A stretch of 64,000 nucleotides of DNA from positions 372,001 through 436,000 of the forward strand of contig NZ_FOAP01000003.1 in the NCBI RefSeq assembly GCF_900109545.1, given 5' to 3'. The notes under the pieces were generated by a model. It saw only the letters and a program-made list of their open reading frames with translations. It searched no databases and was not told the DNA's origin. Of this stretch, positions 59,633 to 64,000 are shown in pieces. Position 1 is the first letter of the stretch. Each line of letters starts with the position of its first letter. The stretch is from Stigmatella aurantiaca. GTDB taxonomy: Bacteria > Myxococcota > Myxococcia > Myxococcales > Myxococcaceae. Both the position numbers and the translations under genes were made by a program.

Positions 59633-61132
59633 TTAAGCCCGGAGGGCACCTGGAACTTGAGGGCCTTCCGTGTCAGGCCCCGGTGATGCGGGCAGCTCTC
59701 CCAGGAAGTCCACCTGGAGCCCCCCGTACTCGGAACGTCCCAGTTGCAGGCTCCAGCCGTGCAGCACCGCCACCTTCCAAGCGATGTTCAGGCCGAGCCC
59801 GTGGCCGCCCGGCCCCCGCGTGCGCGCCGCGTCGCCGCGCACGCGCCGCTCGACGAGCCGGGACAGCTCCCCCTCGGGAATGCCGGGCCCGTCATCCAGC
59901 ACCCGCAGGCGGAACGCCGGGCCCGGTTGCCGGTCGAGCACCACCGCCACGTGGCCTCCCCGGGCGTTGTAGCGCACGGCGTTGTAGATGACGTTGCTCA
60001 CCGCCTGCTCGATGAGCGTGTCATCGCCCGACAGGCTCACCGGTAGTTCCGGGACGGCATAGTCGAGCTGCACGCCCTGCTGCCGCGCTATGGGCCGGTG
60101 GCGCCCCACGCACCGCTCCACCAGCGCGTTGAGGTTCACCGGCCCGCGCTGCACCGAGGGCTCCCCCGCCTCCAGCCGGGCCGCCGCGCCCAGGTTGTGG
60201 ATGAGCGCCGCCATGTAGTGCGCCTCCTGGCTGGCCGCCGCCACCGCTGCGGCGTCCACCGGCGTCCCCTTCGCCGCGTGCTGTTGCAGCTCGGCCAGGT
60301 GCCCCTGGAGCACCGTCAGGGGGATCATCACATCGTGCGTGGTGTTCTCCAGGAAGGAGCGCAGCGTCTGCTCGCGCTTCTCCTTCAGCTCCATCTGCGC
60401 CCGCACCTCCCGGCCCGCCTCGTCGAAGGCCCGCGCCAGCTCGGAGATTTCATCGTTGCCCGTCTGGGTGAGGGAGCCCTGGTACGCACTGCGGACGAAG
60501 GTGCGCACCTCGCCGGTGAGCTGGCGCAGGCGCCGCACCACCGGCCCCAACGCGAACAGCACCCCCGCGAGCGCGATCCCCGTGGGGATGAGCCAGTACT
60601 CGTGGGGGAAGGGCACCGCGGGCCGCTCCTCCGTGTTGAACCGTCCGGGCCACTGCACGAGCGCGAACGCGCACGGCCCCGTGCCCCAGGGCATTCGCAC
60701 GAGCACCTCGCGCGGCTCGTCCACCCCGAAAGCCGAGGCCCGGCTGGCGAGCCCCTCCCCTTGTTGCATCGCCTTCACGAGGGATGGCTCCAGCGCTGGC
60801 GCGGAGGGGTTCCGGGCCGCGAGCTGGGCGTCATAGGCATACAGCCGCGAGCCCGGCGGAGGGCGCGGGCCCGGCGGAGGGCCCCGGGGCCGGGGCGGTG
60901 GCTCCCGGTCGCCCCCCGTGCCTGTCCGGGGCCGGGGCGGCTCGATGCTCCAGTTCTCCGGCGAGGCCTCGCAGCGCTCGCGGCCCCCGGACAGCATGTG
61001 CGCCAGGGCATATTCCGAGAGCGCCGACTCGAGCGCCCGCACCTGGCTGGCCACATGGATCCACCCCATGCACAGCGCCACGGGCACCGCCACCGCCACC
61101 GTCATCAACGCCAGCCGCATGCGCAGCTTCAC
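59633..61132 (-). CDS. Sensor histidine kinase of an OmpR-type two-component system
   Basis: 499 residues. The GTG start overlaps the response-regulator stop (GTGA), so the pair is coupled. Membrane helices are at about 6-24 and 181-198. Between them lies a periplasmic sensor region with one Cys and an unusual Pro/Arg/Gly-rich stretch (about 65-96). A HAMP-like segment (RRLRQLTGEVRTFVRSAYQG) leads to the HisKA box ENTTHDVMIPLTVL (His266) and an ATPase domain with NVIYNAVRYNARGG, DDGPGIPEGEL and GPGGHGLGLNIA. It autophosphorylates and passes the phosphate to the regulator encoded just upstream. The signal is unknown; the Pro-rich loop may interact with the cell wall. Confidence 0.93.
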   Translation of the reverse strand: MKLRMRLALMTVAVAVPVALCMGWIHVASQVRALESALSEYALAHMLSGGRERCEASPENWSIEPPRPRTGTGGDREPPPRPRGPPPGPRPPPGSRLYAYDAQLAARNPSAPALEPSLVKAMQQGEGLASRASAFGVDEPREVLVRMPWGTGPCAFALVQWPGRFNTEERPAVPFPHEYWLIPTGIALAGVLFALGPVVRRLRQLTGEVRTFVRSAYQGSLTQTGNDEISELARAFDEAGREVRAQMELKEKREQTLRSFLENTTHDVMIPLTVLQGHLAELQQHAAKGTPVDAAAVAAASQEAHYMAALIHNLGAAARLEAGEPSVQRGPVNLNALVERCVGRHRPIARQQGVQLDYAVPELPVSLSGDDTLIEQAVSNVIYNAVRYNARGGHVAVVLDRQPGPAFRLRVLDDGPGIPEGELSRLVERRVRGDAARTRGPGGHGLGLNIAWKVAVLHGWSLQLGRSEYGGLQVDFLGELPASPGPDTEGPQVPGALRA

Positions 61133-61803
61133 GCGTCCCCTCCCCCGCTGCCCAGCCGGTAGCCAATCCCCCACACCGTCTCGATGTGCTTGCCGGGCCC
61201 CAGCTTGCGGCGCAGCCGGGACACGTGCACGTCCAGGGTCCGCTCGGTGCCCTCGCGCTCGGGATCCAACACGTTGTCCACCAGCCACTGGCGCGTCACC
61301 GCCGCCCCGGGCCGGCGCGCCAGGGCCGCCAGCAGGTCGAACTCCACGCGGGTGAGCTCCACGGGCTTGCCGTGCACGAGCACCTCCCGGGCCTGGAGGT
61401 CCACCCGCAGCGCGCCCAGCTCCACCTGCTCCTGGCGCTGCATGCCCGGCCTGCGCAGCCGCGCCCGGACGCGCTCCACCAGCTCCTCCGGCCAGAAGGG
61501 CTTGGTCATGTAGTCGTCCGCGCCCAGCCGCAGCGCCCGCACCTTGTCCGAGGTGTCGTTGCGCGCGCTGAGCACCAGCACGGGCACCTCCGAGCCCTCG
61601 CGCAGCCCCCGGAGGATGTCCAGGCCGTAGGTGCCCGGCAGCATCAGGTCCAGGATGATGAGGCGGTAGGCCTCCGCCTCGCCCGGCGCCAGCGCCCGGC
61701 CCTCCTTCCACCAGGTGGGCTCGAAGCCCGCCCGGCCCAGGAAGCCGGCAATCTGCGCGCCCAGCTGTGGATCATCCTCGATGAGCAGGATGCGTTCGCC
61801 CAT
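61129..61803 (-). CDS. OmpR/PhoB-type response regulator
   Basis: 224 residues. Receiver domain 3-115 with the acidic pair IEDDPQ, phosphoacceptor Asp52 (IILDLMLP), Ser/Thr switch (VLSARND) and Lys101 (YMTKPF). The C-terminal winged-helix DNA-binding domain (126-222) contains LTRVEFDLLAALARRPGAAVTRQWL and RTLDVHVSRLRRKLGP, typical of OmpR/PhoB. It is translated first and overlaps the downstream histidine-kinase start by 4 bases. Divergent from the lipase-like gene at 61937 across 133 bases, so the promoter region is shared and the lipase may be a target. Confidence 0.95.
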   Translation of the reverse strand: MGERILLIEDDPQLGAQIAGFLGRAGFEPTWWKEGRALAPGEAEAYRLIILDLMLPGTYGLDILRGLREGSEVPVLVLSARNDTSDKVRALRLGADDYMTKPFWPEELVERVRARLRRPGMQRQEQVELGALRVDLQAREVLVHGKPVELTRVEFDLLAALARRPGAAVTRQWLVDNVLDPEREGTERTLDVHVSRLRRKLGPGKHIETVWGIGYRLGSGGGDA

Positions 61804-61936
61804 GGTGCGCCCCTCTTACCGAGGACTTCGTAAGAGAACCTGAAGCCGCGCGCGATGGCCGCCCCGGCCCGGGTGCTCTGAGGAAAACACCTACACGAAG
61901 CAACTTTTGCCCACCCTGTAGGACAATGAAGTCATC

Positions 61937-62890
61937 ATGACTTCCATCGATCGCAGCCGCAGCACGTTCAGCCCGGCGGCCCCCGCGGCCCGTCCCCCCG
62001 TGGAGAAGGCGGCCCTGGGCCCCCTGGGCAAGGTGGTGGAGGCCGTGAAGGACTCCTTCCTGGATATCCCCAGCAACATCCAGATGGGCCTGGATGTCTT
62101 CCAGTCCGCGCACCTGAAGGAGCTGGAGCGGCTCTTCGGCAAGGATTCCAAGCCGGACCGGATGTTCGACGGGCAGCTCGTGGGCACGCAGGGGCAGACC
62201 TTCCCGCCGGACACGCCGCTGAACCGGATTCCGGGCGTCACGCCCCGGGACAACCCGGAGCCGAAGGAGACGATTCTCTACGTCAACGGCATCATGACGC
62301 CGGTGGAGGGCCAGCTCCGGGAGATGCAGTCCATCGCGGACACCTCGGGGGCCAAGGTGCTGGGCATCCACAACGCCACGCAGGGGCTGACGGCGGACCT
62401 GGCCCAGTGCGTGACGGACAAGCTCGACAAGGGCACGAACCCCGCCGTGGACACGCTGGCGGACACCCTCTACGCGGAGCTGAAGGCGGGCCGGGACGTG
62501 AGCGTGATGGGCTATAGCCAGGGCGGGCTCATCACCGCGCGGGCCCTGTCCGATGTGCAGAACCGGCTGCGCGTGGAGGACGGCCTGTCCCAGGCGGACA
62601 CCGAGAAGCTGATGAGCCACCTGAAGGTGGAGACGTTCGGGGCCGCCTCGACGCGCTACCCGGACGGCCCCCAGTACGTGCACTACATCAACGAGGCGGA
62701 CGCGGTGCCCACGCTCACGGGGCTGGGCGGGAGCGTGGATCCGCTGGCCTTCTTCAAGGACGCGGGCAAGGGGGCGGTGGTGTACCGCTTCACCGATGGG
62801 AACTTCAACCCCATCAGCAACCACATGCTGGACACCCTGTACATGAGTCACCGGGTGCCCTTCGAGCAAGCCCGCACGGGCCGGTTCTGA
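61937..62890 (+). CDS. Lipase-like alpha/beta hydrolase
   Basis: 317 residues. The N-terminus is polar (SIDRSRSTFSPAAPAARPP), with no clear signal peptide. The hydrolase core begins at about residue 110 (ETILYVNGIMTPVEGQLREM). The nucleophile elbow is VMGYSQGGLITARAL (G-x-S-x-G, Ser about 195), followed by ETFGAASTRYPDGPQYVHYINEADAVPT (strand with Asp) and a histidine-containing C-terminus (NHMLDTLYMSHRVPF). The architecture resembles lipase class 3/PGAP1-like proteins and Myxococcus AHH-type effector hydrolases. It could be exported by a non-classical route. It is divergent from the two-component operon and is the last gene with typical myxobacterial composition before the right-end segment. 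Confidence 0.78.
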   Translation: MTSIDRSRSTFSPAAPAARPPVEKAALGPLGKVVEAVKDSFLDIPSNIQMGLDVFQSAHLKELERLFGKDSKPDRMFDGQLVGTQGQTFPPDTPLNRIPGVTPRDNPEPKETILYVNGIMTPVEGQLREMQSIADTSGAKVLGIHNATQGLTADLAQCVTDKLDKGTNPAVDTLADTLYAELKAGRDVSVMGYSQGGLITARALSDVQNRLRVEDGLSQADTEKLMSHLKVETFGAASTRYPDGPQYVHYINEADAVPTLTGLGGSVDPLAFFKDAGKGAVVYRFTDGNFNPISNHMLDTLYMSHRVPFEQARTGRF

Positions 62891-62958
62891 CAGGACAGCC
62901 CCTCCATCGTGAGGTTGCGACGAGAAGTAGAGCTGGATGGGTGATAGGATCCTCAGCC

Positions 62959-64000
62959 ATGTTCACGCAACTGCGCATCCAGAACTTCAAAGCATGGAGA
63001 GACACAGAGACCATTCGTCTCGCGCCACTGACCGTTTTCTTCGGACCCAATAGCTCCGGTAAGACGAGCCTTCTGCAGTTTCTGTTGCTGTTGAAGCAAA
63101 CAATGGAATCGCCCGACCGTAAGCAGGTTTTCAATTTGGACGGGAGCCACGCGTACATCAATTTTGGCAGTTGGTCGGAGATGGTTTTTGGGGGGGATGT
63201 TGACAAGGGACTGAATTTTAGATTCGCGTGGCAAGTACCAAATACTCTGGGAAATGAAGGGATTATCGAATTAACTCAAGGAAAATCGCTGGAGTTTAGT
63301 GCCGAAATCGGCCCAACGGGACACTCTCCAATGAGGGTCCAAACATTTGGTTACAGAGGAGTAAACCCGGCGATCGTATCTCCTGCGGCAGAGCCGCAGT
63401 CGGTGATTGGAATGCGCTATCGCCTTGAAAAAAATGCCTACGAGATGGTGCCTAGCAGGCTTAACCAACTGTTAAAGGGCCGGGTGCTGTCGGCTCCAAA
63501 ACGTTTCTACGGATTTCCGGAGGAAGCACCGGGACTAGTAGTAGACGATCTTGAACTTGAGTTGGAGCGGCAGCTCGATTCTACTCAATACTTAGGACCG
63601 CTGCGAGATAGCTCTGATCGATTATACGCGTGGTCTGGAGGGGCACCTGGCGAGGTAGGGTTCGCCGGAGAAAACACGATTGCTGCGTTGCTTGCTGCGC
63701 AAGGCAATCTGCTGCAATTGCCGAATGAGAGTGAGCCCACTCGATTAGAAGTGCTTCTTGCGAACTGGCTCGTTCGGATAGGGCTTCTTGAGTCATTCGA
63801 GGTCAAGTCGGTTGGATCTGAGACAAGCCTCTATCGGATCATGGTTCGCACTCCTGGCAATCACCGGCAAGTCAACTTGGCCGATGTCGGTTTTGGAGTA
63901 TCCCAGGTGCTGCCTGTGTTGGTGCAATTGCTCTGCGCCGAACCTGATACCTCGCTCATCTTCGAGCAGCCAGAGATCCACTTGCACCCCAAAGTTCAAT
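62959..64000 (+). CDS. AAA/ABC-type ATPase of DUF3696-like class (truncated by window end)
   Basis: An open frame of 347 codons from ATG 62959, without stop, running off the right edge. The start MFTQLRIQNFKAWRDTETIR is typical of SMC/RecF-like ATPases. Walker A is FFGPNSSGKTSLLQ (K35). Further motifs in order: QYLGPLRDSSDR (the conserved Y-L-x-P-L-R element of DUF3696-type proteins), DVGFGVSQVLPVLVQ (ABC-like signature) and IFEQPEIHLHPKVQ (Walker B with catalytic Glu, followed by the His-x-His loop). The family is widespread in defence islands and mobile elements, often with a nuclease partner; the missing C-terminus would carry the DUF3696 domain. Its G+C is far lower than the neighbours, and rare codons (TTA, AGA, CTA) are frequent, so it is probably acquired. 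Confidence 0.85.
   Translation, partial: MFTQLRIQNFKAWRDTETIRLAPLTVFFGPNSSGKTSLLQFLLLLKQTMESPDRKQVFNLDGSHAYINFGSWSEMVFGGDVDKGLNFRFAWQVPNTLGNEGIIELTQGKSLEFSAEIGPTGHSPMRVQTFGYRGVNPAIVSPAAEPQSVIGMRYRLEKNAYEMVPSRLNQLLKGRVLSAPKRFYGFPEEAPGLVVDDLELELERQLDSTQYLGPLRDSSDRLYAWSGGAPGEVGFAGENTIAALLAAQGNLLQLPNESEPTRLEVLLANWLVRIGLLESFEVKSVGSETSLYRIMVRTPGNHRQVNLADVGFGVSQVLPVLVQLLCAEPDTSLIFEQPEIHLHPKVQ

Noticed and set aside
1-64000. CRISPR arrays, insertion sequences, tRNA or rRNA genes
   Set aside because: No direct repeats with regular spacers, no transposase-like protein and no tRNA-like cloverleaf was noticed on reading; a covariance search was not possible here.

Overview
The window reads as chromosomal DNA of a fruiting myxobacterium, most likely suborder Cystobacterineae (Stigmatella/Archangium/Cystobacter type). 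The reasons are very high G+C with strong third-position bias, long antisense open frames, several Hanks-type Ser/Thr kinases with extra C-terminal modules, many secreted lipoproteins and Cys-rich proteins, a DUSAM-domain protein, and a large NRPS/PKS operon. No rRNA, tRNA, insertion sequence or CRISPR array was seen.

Layout. 0-6.5 kb: two paralogous small proteins bracket an FAD monooxygenase, followed by a GNAT acetyltransferase, a large surface lipoprotein and two small proteins. 6.8-13.2 kb: a Ser/Thr kinase, glutathione synthetase (gshB), a TrmN6-like methyltransferase, pyridoxal kinase (pdxY), a coiled-coil membrane protein and an MBL-fold lipoprotein. 13.2-15.7 kb: soxR diverges from a split transketolase across a very good SoxR-type operator with a 19-bp spacer. 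15.8-20.7 kb: a CapA-type phosphoesterase, two tandem Cys-rich lipoproteins, a kinase, and further secreted Cys-rich proteins. 20.7-22 kb: a PIN-domain protein diverges from an HTH protein (possible toxin-antitoxin pair). 22-32 kb: an MFS exporter, a patatin with a beta-rich tail, an alpha/beta hydrolase, a catalytic/non-catalytic M16 protease pair and a zinc-ribbon membrane protein. 32.2-39.6 kb: two very large signalling fusions (kinase-receiver-cyclase, and pseudokinase-AAA-GAF-histidine kinase).

39.6-55.3 kb is a compact biosynthetic locus. A P450 and a SAM methyltransferase are divergently transcribed. They are followed by an NRPS (A-T-C-acyl ligase-KR-T), a PKS module (KS-degenerate AT-MT-ACP-TE) and a patatin-like hydrolase. 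The last three genes have 8-nt start/stop overlaps. The order resembles the hydroxy-acid and terminal polyketide modules of antimycin-type depsipeptide lines. Here the line starts directly with an A domain, the second activating domain is acyl-ligase-like, and the AT has lost its catalytic Ser, so malonyl loading must come from elsewhere. I regard this as the most novel system in the window.

55.4-62.9 kb holds a beta-helix protein, an orphan secretin N-domain, an exported intradiol dioxygenase-like lipoprotein, a DUSAM protein, a DUF4177-like protein, an OmpR-type two-component pair and a lipase-like hydrolase. From about 62.9 kb to the right edge the composition drops sharply, and an AAA/ABC-type ATPase of the DUF3696-like class runs off the end. 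This looks like the left edge of a horizontally acquired, possibly defence-related, segment.
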